Source of the DNA: Lachnospiraceae bacterium
Lineage (GTDB): Bacteria; Bacillota; Clostridia; Lachnospirales; Lachnospiraceae
Direction of reading: 5' to 3'
Length of the DNA: 11,386 nucleotides
Assembly (NCBI GenBank): GCA_017461685.1
Contig: JAFTXF010000132.1
Coordinates: 1 to 11,386, forward strand
Shown piece after piece: positions 5,304 through 11,386 of the stretch (position 1 is its first letter; each line of letters opens with the position of its first letter). A program made the position numbers and the translations under genes. The notes beneath the pieces are model-generated. The model saw only the letters and a program-made list of their open reading frames with translations. It had not been told where the DNA came from and did no database searches.

Positions 5304-5477
5304 ATGGATATTCGGGTTGGAAATATTGTAAAATTAAAGAAAAAGCATCCTTGCGGCAGTTTTGAGTGGGAGGTGCTTCGTATTGGTGCAGATTTTAAGC
5401 TTAAATGTCTGGGATGCGAGCATCTGATCATGGTGCCGCGAACTACGGTGGAGAAGAATCTGAAGGGCTTGCGATAA
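5304..5477 (+). CDS. DUF951 family small protein
   Basis: A 57-residue protein, full length for DUF951, a family of small proteins widespread in Firmicutes with no settled function. Recognisable segments are MDIRVGNIVKLKKKHPCGS at the N-terminus, EWEVLRIGADFKLKCLGC in the middle and MVPRTTVEKNL near the end. Cys17, Cys35 and Cys38 (with His16 and His40 nearby) suggest a small metal-binding fold; this is inference. AGAGG lies only 3 bases before the ATG, so spacing is tight, but the family match at residue 1 supports this start. It stands alone between the two-component operon and a terminator. In other Firmicutes DUF951 genes often sit near housekeeping genes such as ychF; that context is not seen here. 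Confidence 0.9.
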   Translation: MDIRVGNIVKLKKKHPCGSFEWEVLRIGADFKLKCLGCEHLIMVPRTTVEKNLKGLR

Positions 5478-5585
5478 TTGGGGGAATATAGAACTGATTT
5501 GAGGCGGAAGGCATAGATGCCGGAAAATCACAGCAATCGATTTACTCGATAGAAATGAATCACAATGGAATGAGATCACAAACAG

Positions 5586-5622
5586 AAAATACCAGATACC
5601 GGTTCTCAGTATCTGGTATTTT
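5586..5622. terminator. Shared terminator between convergent genes
   Basis: AATACCAGATAC (5588-5599) pairs perfectly with GTATCTGGTATT (5609-5620), and two further A-T pairs extend the stem. T residues follow on the plus strand (to 5623) and a shorter T-run on the minus strand. It can stop both the DUF951 transcript and the convergent dehydrogenase transcript. The 108 bases between the DUF951 stop and this hairpin hold nothing recognisable. Confidence 0.85.
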
Positions 5623-5652
5623 TGCATACCCAAAAAGCTATGTAGGTAATGT

Positions 5653-6660
5653 TTATGCAGATTTGCTTAACTGGTCCTGAGTAACCTCAGTAATCATAGG
5701 TTCACCTGCGAGGAAACGTTTGATTTCCTGAACACAGTGTGCGCCGATGCGAAGCAGACCGTTGTGGGTGAGTCCTGCCAGGTGAGGGGACATAATGCAG
5801 TTTGGAAGAGAACGCAAAGGATGGTCCGCAACAGGAGGTTCCGGATCAAATACATCGAGGCAGGCGTATTTCAGGTTGCCGGCCTTCATGTGTTCGTACA
5901 GTGCTTTTTCATCGACAATAGAGCCGCGGGCAGTATTAATCAGGATGGCGTCTTTCTTCATGAGTGCCAGTGTGTCTGCATTAAACATATGGTTTGTTTC
6001 AGGAATGGATGGCGCATGAATGGATACAACATCGGATTCTTTTAACAGTTCTTCCAGAGAAACTTTCTTGGCATTGTAGCGTTCGAGGGCCTGCTCCTCT
6101 GTAATAAACGGATCATAAAGCAGAATCTCTACATCAAACATGGATAAAAGCTTCATATAGTGGGAACCTACCATACCGCCGCTGACAACACCGATTTTCA
6201 GTTCAAACAATTCACGGATATCGTCAAATTCTTCATACCAGCCGCCGTTCGCAAGGGAGCGGGATACGTTAAACAGATTCTTAACAGCAGCAATGGTATA
6301 TCCCAATGTGGTTTCTGCAACGCCGATGCCCAGCACTTTTGCGGAGCTGGTTACACGAACGCCCTGTTCCCACATTGCGTCAGAAACAACCGGTTTTACA
6401 CTGCCTGCAGCATGAGCTACATATTTCAGATTTGGCAGCTGTGCCATTACTTCCTCAGTTAAATTTGGTGAACCCCAGGATGTAATGATAATATCTGCGT
6501 CAGCAGCCAGCTCTACCAGGCGTTCTGCCGTAGGTTCTTCGTTATCTTCGTTTAAAATCAGGTTTCCAAGTTTGCGCAGCTCGTCTAAAGCGGCCGGTGT
6601 AAAAAGGCGGCGGACAGCAGGTGCACTAGGCACCAGCGCAATAGTAATTTCTTTTGACAT
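5653..6660 (-). CDS. D-isomer-specific 2-hydroxyacid dehydrogenase family protein
   Basis: A 335-residue cytosolic NAD(P)-dependent dehydrogenase of the D-2-hydroxyacid family (phosphoglycerate, glycerate, lactate and related enzymes), which interconverts 2-keto acids and D-2-hydroxy acids. The catalytic set is visible: Arg245 in NTARGSIVD, Glu274 in DVFDPEPP and His293 in SPHLAG. The dinucleotide-binding loop reads VVSGGMVGSH (158-167), with Ser160 at the first glycine of the usual GxGxxG. Asp183 in LYDP ends the second strand, favouring NAD. A strong AGGAGG lies 9 bases before the ATG. The gene is transcribed away from the enolase/Gfo operon across a 213-bp shared regulatory region, suggesting a common pathway. 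The substrate is unknown; PGDH-type annotations would be over-specific. Confidence 0.92.
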   Translation of the reverse strand: MSKEITIALVPSAPAVRRLFTPAALDELRKLGNLILNEDNEEPTAERLVELAADADIIITSWGSPNLTEEVMAQLPNLKYVAHAAGSVKPVVSDAMWEQGVRVTSSAKVLGIGVAETTLGYTIAAVKNLFNVSRSLANGGWYEEFDDIRELFELKIGVVSGGMVGSHYMKLLSMFDVEILLYDPFITEEQALERYNAKKVSLEELLKESDVVSIHAPSIPETNHMFNADTLALMKKDAILINTARGSIVDEKALYEHMKAGNLKYACLDVFDPEPPVADHPLRSLPNCIMSPHLAGLTHNGLLRIGAHCVQEIKRFLAGEPMITEVTQDQLSKSA

Positions 6661-6713
6661 ATTCGATTTCCTCCTACAAAAATAGTAATTTCATGATAAA
6701 CAATGATATTAAA

Positions 6714-6719
6714 ATTATA
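6714..6719 (-). promoter_or_regulatory. Possible -10 element for the dehydrogenase gene
   Basis: On the minus strand this reads TATAAT, placing a start near 6707, about 47 bases before the ATG. No recognisable -35 lies 16-18 bases upstream, so the promoter may need an activator. Confidence 0.4.
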
Positions 6720-6769
6720 ATCTTTTCTTGGTCCGCTGGCTTTGGCGGGAATTTGGGAAGAACGTAGTT

Positions 6770-6790
6770 TTTGCATAAATTTTGTGCAAA
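6770..6790. promoter_or_regulatory. 21-bp palindromic operator candidate
   Basis: Half-sites TTTGCA (6770-6775) and TGCAAA (6785-6790) bracket an A/T-rich, nearly symmetric centre. The centre (6780) is about 44 bases upstream of the likely start of the rightward operon and about 73 upstream of the leftward one. That suits an activator of the enolase operon acting in a divergent control region. The AraC-family regulator encoded at 10566 is a candidate binder, but a symmetric site would also fit other families. Confidence 0.5.
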
Positions 6791-6811
6791 TACTTAAAGT
6801 TGAAAAACAGA

Positions 6812-6817
6812 TATAAT
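6812..6817 (+). promoter_or_regulatory. -10 element for the enolase/Gfo operon
   Basis: An exact TATAAT 57 bases before the start codon, with a likely transcription start near 6824. The -35 region is far from consensus, again in keeping with activator-dependent expression from the palindrome just upstream. Confidence 0.55.
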
Positions 6818-6873
6818 AAATGCGAGTGGCTTAAGATGGTTCCTCAGGATACAGCAGGAAATGGAGATGGATT

Positions 6874-8181
6874 ATGTTTACAATCATCAATGCAAATTGC
6901 AGTTTTAAGAGCGGGGATTTAAAGGCCCCATTTGGATTTAAAGGAAAATACATTACTTTTTACTGGCACAGCGCGGTCAGATTGGAGGATGAAAAGGGCA
7001 ATGTAGGATGTGCGCCGGGTATGCAGAGCGTCGTGTGGTCTGACCCTGCTGTATTTGAAAAGCTGGGACAGTCCGGCGGCAATGCGGCTATGTATTTAAT
7101 TACGGCCCATGCTGTTGATATGGTTCGCGGGAAGAGTTTTGAGAGCCCTATTGACATGTTACATCAGATATTTGAGCCTCTGTATGAGCAGGCAGTGGCG
7201 CTGACCGGTGTTGCGGATTTGAAAAAGACCTTTGTATTAAATGCCCTGGTTCCTTTGGACCTGGCGGCATGGCAGCTGTATGCCCGCAGTATAGGGGCCG
7301 GGGATTTCGACGCTGCGCTGCCGAAGCGGTTCCATACAGCTTTGTCTGAGCGACATGACAAGCTGGCATTCATACCACTGATTACATACAATGTATCCGA
7401 AGAGGGTATTGCCGCACTGGCTGATGAGGGTGCTTTCTTGTTTAAAATCAAGTTAGGCTGTGATCCGGATGGTGATGGTGATCCTGAGAAGATGCTTCAG
7501 TGGGATATGAAACGTATTACCCAGATTCATCAGATTTTAAAGGAAAAGAGGACTCCATATACTACCACCGGCAAACCTGCATATTATTTTGATGCCAATG
7601 GCCGTTACGACAGTCGGGAAAGACTGGAGAGACTGGTGGCACATCTGGAAAAGGAAGGCGCATTGGAACAGACAGTGCTTTTAGAGGAACCTTTCCCGGA
7701 GGGCAGTGGTATTGATGTACATGGAATTCCGGTGTGTATTGCAGCAGATGAAAGTGCCCATGGCGTGGAAGAGACCAAGGAACTGATTGCGCTGGGATAC
7801 AGAGCAGTGGCATTAAAGCCGATTGCCAAGACCCTTTCTGTGAGCCTGGAGGTTGTGGAATACGCCCATACCCAGGGCATTGCATGCTTCTGTGCAGACC
7901 TGACAGTGCCTCCGCTTATGGTAGACTGGAATAAAAATGTGGCAGCAAGACTGCAGGCAATTCCTGGCTTAAAGGTTGGTGTGCTGGAATCCAACGGTAA
8001 GCAGAATTACACAGACTGGGAAGTTCAAAAAAGTTATCATTCCATGCCAAATGCGTCCTTCTTGGATGACAAGGACGGTTTGTTCATATTGAATGAAGAA
8101 TTTTATGCCACATCAGGCGGTATTTTGCAGGACAGCCTGCACTACCTGGAACTGACCAAGGATTGCGGCTTAAAAAAATAA
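6874..8181 (+). CDS. Enolase-superfamily enzyme (muconate lactonizing/epimerase-like)
   Basis: A 435-residue protein with the two-domain enolase-superfamily plan: an N-terminal capping domain (about 1-150) and a C-terminal barrel. Metal ligands are likely Asp240 (YYFDANGRY), Glu271 (LLEEPFPEG) and Asp292 (IAADESAHG). Acid/base lysines are likely Lys193 in KIKLG (K-x-K with Lys191) and Lys315 in VALKP. Lysines on both faces point to the muconate-lactonizing/dipeptide-epimerase/OSBS-type branch, not the His-Asp dyad of mandelate racemase. Such enzymes abstract a proton alpha to a carboxylate and then racemize, eliminate or cycloisomerize. It is longer than the usual 350-400 residues. GGAG lies 7 bases before the ATG. 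It is the first gene of a three-gene operon with two Gfo/Idh/MocA oxidoreductases, suggesting sugar-acid or cyclitol catabolism. The reaction is not assigned. Confidence 0.88.
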   Translation: MFTIINANCSFKSGDLKAPFGFKGKYITFYWHSAVRLEDEKGNVGCAPGMQSVVWSDPAVFEKLGQSGGNAAMYLITAHAVDMVRGKSFESPIDMLHQIFEPLYEQAVALTGVADLKKTFVLNALVPLDLAAWQLYARSIGAGDFDAALPKRFHTALSERHDKLAFIPLITYNVSEEGIAALADEGAFLFKIKLGCDPDGDGDPEKMLQWDMKRITQIHQILKEKRTPYTTTGKPAYYFDANGRYDSRERLERLVAHLEKEGALEQTVLLEEPFPEGSGIDVHGIPVCIAADESAHGVEETKELIALGYRAVALKPIAKTLSVSLEVVEYAHTQGIACFCADLTVPPLMVDWNKNVAARLQAIPGLKVGVLESNGKQNYTDWEVQKSYHSMPNASFLDDKDGLFILNEEFYATSGGILQDSLHYLELTKDCGLKK

Positions 8182-8200
8182 AAGAAAGAAGGACAAAAAA

Positions 8201-9154
8201 ATGATTAGAATTGGTGTTGTTAATATTGATGTTTCTCATCCATTGGCTTTTGCAGAAAAATTATTAGAGGGAGACAAGGCACGTTATGTAGCAGTTTATA
8301 ATGATGGCTTCCGTTCTGATGAAGAGGTAGATGCATTTATCCGTAAGTGTGGTCTGGAGTGTCGCTGTAATACAGTGGAGGAGTTGGCTGAGATGGTAGA
8401 TGTAGGCTTTATTCAGGGCTGTAACTGGGACAAGCATTTGGATTACGTGGAGCCATTTATGAAGCTGGGCAAGCCGGTATTTATTGATAAGCCTATGGTG
8501 GGCTGTATGAAGGATATCCGCCGTTTGGAGAAGTTAATGGCTGAAGGTCTGCAGGTGATCGGAAGTTCTTCCATGAGATATGCTTTTGAAGTTGCTGACT
8601 TTTTAAAGATTCCGGTAGAAGAACGGGGCGAAATTATGCACATTATGGGCACCTGCGGTGTGGATGAATTTAATTACGGAATCCATGTGGTAGAAGCAAT
8701 CGGAGCAATGGTTAAAAATCCGGTCAGCGTTAGGTACAACGGCGTAGGTAACAAGGGAGGTAAGCGTACAGAGAGCTATTCTGTACTTTTTGAGGATGGA
8801 ACAACAGCTGATTACATAACAGTAACAGGTGTATGGATGCCTTGCTACTTCCTGGTGACTACCACCAAAACTGTTTACAATGTGAATATTGATTCGAGCC
8901 GTGTTTACGAAGCTTTGTTAGAGCGTGTATGTGAGCAGTTGGAAACCGGAGCAAAGGTGCTCAGCCCTGTAAACGAAATTATAGACTCCATCAAGGTTAT
9001 GCTTGCAGGCAGAATTTCCCGTGAGCGTAATGGAGAAGTAGTGCGTCTGGATGAAATTCCTGAGGATGACCTGGGATACGATGGATATGCTTTTGAAAAG
9101 GAATATGCGGCAGGTGCAGGTCCGATTTATCTGCAGGCATTGGAAAGAGAATAA
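8201..9154 (+). CDS. Divergent Gfo/Idh/MocA-like oxidoreductase
   Basis: A 317-residue protein with the Gfo/Idh/MocA layout but an unusual cofactor site. The first strand-loop reads GVVNIDVSHPLAF (5-17) in place of a glycine-rich GxGxxG, and EKP is replaced by Asp96-Lys97-Pro98. Lys97 and the NYGIHVVEA segment (Tyr159, His162) keep likely catalytic residues. A nucleotide-binding loop of the form (I/L)D.SH is known in some members of the superfamily, so it is probably still an enzyme. Whether it binds NAD(P) in the usual way is uncertain. The start follows an AAGGA-containing site. It is 19 bases after the enolase-fold gene and 16 before the next oxidoreductase, so it is cotranscribed and possibly a partner subunit or next-step enzyme. 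Substrate unknown. Confidence 0.82.
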   Translation: MIRIGVVNIDVSHPLAFAEKLLEGDKARYVAVYNDGFRSDEEVDAFIRKCGLECRCNTVEELAEMVDVGFIQGCNWDKHLDYVEPFMKLGKPVFIDKPMVGCMKDIRRLEKLMAEGLQVIGSSSMRYAFEVADFLKIPVEERGEIMHIMGTCGVDEFNYGIHVVEAIGAMVKNPVSVRYNGVGNKGGKRTESYSVLFEDGTTADYITVTGVWMPCYFLVTTTKTVYNVNIDSSRVYEALLERVCEQLETGAKVLSPVNEIIDSIKVMLAGRISRERNGEVVRLDEIPEDDLGYDGYAFEKEYAAGAGPIYLQALERE

Positions 9155-9170
9155 TATTGGAGTGTGTAGA

Positions 9171-10205
9171 ATGAAGCAAAAGGTTGGCTTTGGAATTATT
9201 GGCTGTGGTGTTATTTCCAAATTTCATATTCATGCAATTGAGGCTATTGAGGAGGCAGAGCTTATCGGCGTATATGATCCTTATGCGCCGGCAAGGGAGA
9301 GGGCGGCAGATGAGTACAAGGTGCAGGCATTTGCCAGTCAGGAAGAGCTGCTTGGCTGCGACGACATTGATGTGGTGTGTGTATTAACTCCAAGCGGTCT
9401 GCATTTTCCTATTGCAATGGCAGCCTTAGAGGCTGGAAAGCATGTAGTCGTAGAAAAGCCTATGGCACTGACTCTGGCAGATGCAGATACGTTGATAGAG
9501 AAAGCAGAAAGCCTGAATTTAAAAGTTTGCGTAATTTCACAGCTGAGATTTTCACCGGCAGTACAGGCGGTGAGAAAGGCACTGGAGGAAGGATTGTTCG
9601 GCAGGATTGTTTCTGCCAGCCTTTCCATGAAATATTACAGGGAAGAGGAGTATTATACTTCCTCAAGCTGGCGCGGAACCTGGAAAATGGACGGCGGTGG
9701 TGCCTTGATGAATCAGGGCATTCATGGTGTGGATTTACTGCAGTATCTGGTGGGTCCGGTAAAGCAGCTACGGGGGATTTGCAAGACCCAGACCCGTCCT
9801 ATGGAGACGGAGGATTCCGCAGCAGCTGTTCTGGAATTTGCAAATGGTGCGGTGGGAACGCTGGAAGGCTCCACTACCTGTTACCCGGGGTATCCTCGAA
9901 GAATGGAAATTTGCGGGGACAAGGGTAGTGTAGTTTTGGAAGAGGGGCACATTCTCAGGTGGGATCTGCCGAGCGTAATCCCTATAGCTCCGGTTAGTGA
10001 AGAAGGTCTAAAAAAAAGCGGTGCATCCAAGCCGGATGACATTAGCTATGATGGGCATATATGTCAGCTGCAGAATATGGTAAATGCAATTTTCGGAAGG
10101 GAACCGTTATTAGTAGACGCCAAAGAGGGCAGAAAGCCTTTGGAAATTATTCTGGCAATATATGAGTCTTCTCAGGAAAATAAGCAGGTGGTGCTTTCAA
10201 AATAA
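9171..10205 (+). CDS. Gfo/Idh/MocA family oxidoreductase (WlbA/inositol dehydrogenase-like)
   Basis: A 344-residue canonical member of the family. It has Rossmann motif GIIGCGVIS (8-16), acidic Asp36 at the end of strand 2 (VYDPYAP), and VEKPMALT with Glu95-Lys96-Pro97. The active-site stretch is RGTWKMDGGGALMNQGIHG (about 168-186), with Lys172 and His185, followed by Asp188. This stretch resembles UDP-sugar-acid oxidases of the WlbA/WbpB type and inositol dehydrogenases. The enzyme should oxidise a secondary alcohol of a sugar-like ring with NAD. The frame is open upstream to 9051, but GGAG 8 bases before the ATG at 9171 fixes the start, just past the previous stop. It is the last gene of the operon before a 360-bp non-coding gap. 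Confidence 0.92.
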   Translation: MKQKVGFGIIGCGVISKFHIHAIEAIEEAELIGVYDPYAPARERAADEYKVQAFASQEELLGCDDIDVVCVLTPSGLHFPIAMAALEAGKHVVVEKPMALTLADADTLIEKAESLNLKVCVISQLRFSPAVQAVRKALEEGLFGRIVSASLSMKYYREEEYYTSSSWRGTWKMDGGGALMNQGIHGVDLLQYLVGPVKQLRGICKTQTRPMETEDSAAAVLEFANGAVGTLEGSTTCYPGYPRRMEICGDKGSVVLEEGHILRWDLPSVIPIAPVSEEGLKKSGASKPDDISYDGHICQLQNMVNAIFGREPLLVDAKEGRKPLEIILAIYESSQENKQVVLSK

Positions 10206-10331
10206 AATCATTTGTTGTACAATGTTGTTTGTAGAGTAATTGGACTTTTTTTAACTAGGCGGCTGACAGTCAGAGCAATATATGCTCTGATAGCCAAGCA
10301 TCTAGTCTCGAAAATGTCTAAAAGAGGTAAT
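10206..10331 (+). other. Non-coding gap with a strong hairpin (10254-10306)
   Basis: No gene is seen. A nested hairpin forms from ACTAG/CTAGT (10254-10258 with 10302-10306), GGCT/AGCC (10261-10264 with 10292-10295) and TCAGAGCA/TGCTCTGA (10270-10277 with 10283-10290). A run of seven T residues (10245-10252 region) precedes it, and no clear hairpin stands before that run. Termination of the upstream operon is therefore uncertain and read-through to araC is possible. The inner palindrome AGAGCAATATATGCTCT recurs, with two substitutions, in both arms of the element that follows. Confidence 0.5.
10320..10331. repeat. 12-bp direct repeat, left copy (likely target-site duplication)
   Basis: AAAAGAGGTAAT abuts the left terminal repeat of the MITE-like element and is identical to 10537-10548 at the right end. 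Duplications of 10-13 bp are known for some transposase groups such as IS4-related elements; the responsible transposase is not identifiable. Confidence 0.65.
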
Positions 10332-10536
10332 TAGGTATTTGCGAAACTCGGTAACTTCTGGCCAGAGTAATATATGTTCTAGCTGAAGGGCCTTGAAACT
10401 CGCCAGTCCTTAGCGAAAGAAGGCTGAAAGCCGCACTTGAGCTTAGTACTGCTGCAGAGTTTCATGGAGCGGGAGCGTCCATGAAGCAGAACATATATTA
10501 CTCTGGCCGAAAGACACAGCGTTTCGCAAACGCCCA
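10332..10536. mobile_element. 205-bp MITE-like element in the araC leader
   Basis: The termini are inverted repeats: TAGGTATTTGCGAAAC at the left end matches the complement of the right end at 13 of 16 positions, the last ten perfect (10338-10347 with 10521-10530). A second, perfect 21-bp inverted repeat follows inside (10360-10380 with 10488-10508). Immediately outside both ends lies the same 12-mer, AAAAGAGGTAAT. This is the layout of a non-autonomous miniature transposable element with a target-site duplication. The inside is not coding; it holds hairpins, including TTCATGGA/TCCATGAA (10461-10468 with 10478-10485) and module copy 3. Removing it restores a short leader in front of the araC ribosome binding site. 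No transposase is present in the window. Confidence 0.65.
10404..10451 (+). repeat. Hairpin module copy 3 (38-nt CTTA...TTAG unit)
   Basis: CAGT (10404-10407) pairs with ACTG (10448-10451). The core from CTTAGCGAAA (10409) to GAGCTTAG (10446) is exactly 38 nt. It has the same ends and the same internal T-T mismatch as the two copies in the tRNA spacer. It lies in the middle of the MITE-like element, which suggests that the module travels with, or was captured by, mobile sequences. Confidence 0.55.
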
Positions 10537-10548
10537 AAAAGAGGTAAT
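10537..10548. repeat. 12-bp direct repeat, right copy (likely target-site duplication)
   Basis: AAAAGAGGTAAT lies directly after the right terminal repeat of the MITE-like element, 6 bases before the AAGGAG of the araC-family gene. It is identical to 10320-10331. Confidence 0.65.
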
Positions 10549-10565
10549 GAGGGTAAGGAGTAGAT

Positions 10566-11386
10566 ATGAGAATACACGTGCTCTGGGTTGCGGACCATGT
10601 TACGATGACTACAGTGGAACATGTACACGACTATTATCAAATGATATATTGTAAAAAAGCCGGAGGCACCCTGAAGATAAACGGGGTGCAGTATGAATCA
10701 GCAGTAGGAGATATTTATTTTATTAAGCCTATGGAGCCTCATTCCATGAAGCGTGGTAAGAATATGTGGCTGGTAGAAATGAAATTTCTGGCAGAGGACT
10801 TGGAAACGGTGGAACTTTTGGATAAATTTCCGGCTGTTTTCCGAGCCCAGGATGATTTTGAGGTGCGCATGTCACTTAGGGATATTGTAAAAGAGGCACT
10901 TAGTCAGGCGGCATACAGCAATGAGTCTGCCAATGCGGCTGCGGAGCTTTTACTGATCAGGCTGTTGCGTAATTTTGTGGACAATACCTGTGAACCGTTG
11001 CAGGCCAGAAATTTTTGTCTGTCTACCCGCAATGTGGATGTAGCCGGGCGTATTTATGATGTACAGTTTTTGAAGGTAATTGATTATATCGAGAGGCATT
11101 TAGCAGAGCCTATTACTTTGGATGATCTTTCGGCACAGATTCATTTTAATAAATCATATATGATAGAGCGGTTTAAGGAGATATGGGGTGTGCCGCCTAT
11201 GAAGTATGTAAACTTGCTGCGGGTGGAAAGAGCAAAGGAGCTTTTGACCACCACTACATTGTCTGTGACGGATATTGCGGAAACGGCAGGTTTTCAGAGT
11301 GTGCACTATTTCAGCCGTTTTTTTAAGGATAAGGAGCATATAACTCCGCAGGAGTACCGCAAGAAATATGCAGATATACAGGAGAA
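10566..11386 (+). CDS. AraC-family transcriptional regulator (3' end outside window)
   Basis: An open frame of 273 codons runs off the window without a stop. The N-terminal part (about 15-75) resembles a cupin ligand-binding domain, with HVHDYYQMIYC (19-29) and a second histidine in KPMEPHSM (54-61). The C-terminal part (about 168-268) is an AraC/XylS DNA-binding domain: first helix-turn-helix around LDDLSAQIHFNKSYMIERFK, second around VTDIAETAGFQSVHYFSRFF, ending in the family signature ITPQEYRKKY. Little can be missing beyond a short tail. AAGGAG lies 5 bases before the ATG. It probably controls the divergent enolase/dehydrogenase locus upstream, in response to a small ligand. Its leader is interrupted by the MITE-like element. 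Confidence 0.93.
   Translation, partial: MRIHVLWVADHVTMTTVEHVHDYYQMIYCKKAGGTLKINGVQYESAVGDIYFIKPMEPHSMKRGKNMWLVEMKFLAEDLETVELLDKFPAVFRAQDDFEVRMSLRDIVKEALSQAAYSNESANAAAELLLIRLLRNFVDNTCEPLQARNFCLSTRNVDVAGRIYDVQFLKVIDYIERHLAEPITLDDLSAQIHFNKSYMIERFKEIWGVPPMKYVNLLRVERAKELLTTTTLSVTDIAETAGFQSVHYFSRFFKDKEHITPQEYRKKYADIQE

Noticed and set aside
5162..5365. 67-codon plus-strand frame upstream of and overlapping the DUF951 gene
   Set aside because: It has no ribosome binding site or family match, and it overlaps the DUF951 gene in another frame.
9051..9170. 40-residue N-terminal extension of the third oxidoreductase
   Set aside because: It overlaps the previous gene by over 100 bases; GGAG before 9171 and the conserved Rossmann start fix the shorter form.
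6874..10205. C-glycoside deglycosylation operon of the Dgp type, suggested by paired Gfo/Idh/MocA enzymes
   Set aside because: The xylose-isomerase-like and small beta-subunit genes of that system are absent here, so the resemblance is too thin to claim.
10206..10565. CRISPR array or known riboswitch upstream of the araC-family gene
   Set aside because: There are no regularly spaced direct repeats. The repeats are inverted with a single flanking direct duplication, and no riboswitch class I know fits.

Overview
The window looks like chromosomal DNA of an anaerobic Gram-positive clostridium, most likely Lachnospiraceae. This rests on moderate GC, strong AGGAGG-type ribosome binding sites, tRNA genes without an encoded CCA, a DUF951 gene, a KdpD-type two-component pair, and sugar-acid-type enzymes resembling those of gut Firmicutes. 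The family placement is inference; no species can be named from the sequence alone.

Layout. (1) 1-890: the 3' end of a 23S rRNA gene, a terminator with no 5S rRNA gene, a strong promoter, then tRNA-Asn, tRNA-Glu and tRNA-Cys and a terminator. The Asn-Glu spacer holds two related hairpin modules. (2) 890-1066: a hairpin-rich non-coding stretch ending in a terminator for the minus strand. (3) 1080-2940: a minus-strand pair, a Gfo/Idh/MocA oxidoreductase followed by a PduB-type bacterial microcompartment shell protein, behind a consensus promoter with tandem 13-bp repeats next to the -35. No other microcompartment gene is visible. (4) 3005-5058: an extended -10 promoter, a leader with a long imperfect inverted repeat, and an overlapping sensor kinase/response regulator pair of the KdpD/KdpE type. 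(5) 5304-5477: a small DUF951 gene, with a terminator shared with the convergent gene that follows. (6) 5653-10205: a divergent catabolic locus. A D-2-hydroxyacid dehydrogenase-family gene runs leftward; an enolase-superfamily gene and two Gfo/Idh/MocA genes run rightward as a tight operon. A 21-bp palindrome lies between them, centred about 44 bp upstream of the rightward operon's likely start. (7) 10206-11386: 360 bp of non-coding structure, including a 205-bp element with terminal inverted repeats and a 12-bp flanking direct repeat. Then comes an AraC-family regulator whose 3' end lies outside the window.

How the genes may work together: the redox enzymes, the enolase-fold enzyme and the AraC regulator look like a catabolic module for a polyol, cyclitol, sugar acid or hydroxy acid, with oxidation by Gfo/Idh/MocA enzymes and proton abstraction or dehydration by the enolase-fold enzyme. 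The substrate cannot be read from the sequence. The features that stand out most are the orphan shell protein, the miniature transposon-like insertion in the araC leader, a recurring 38-nt hairpin module, and a repeated 17-bp palindromic motif upstream of araC.
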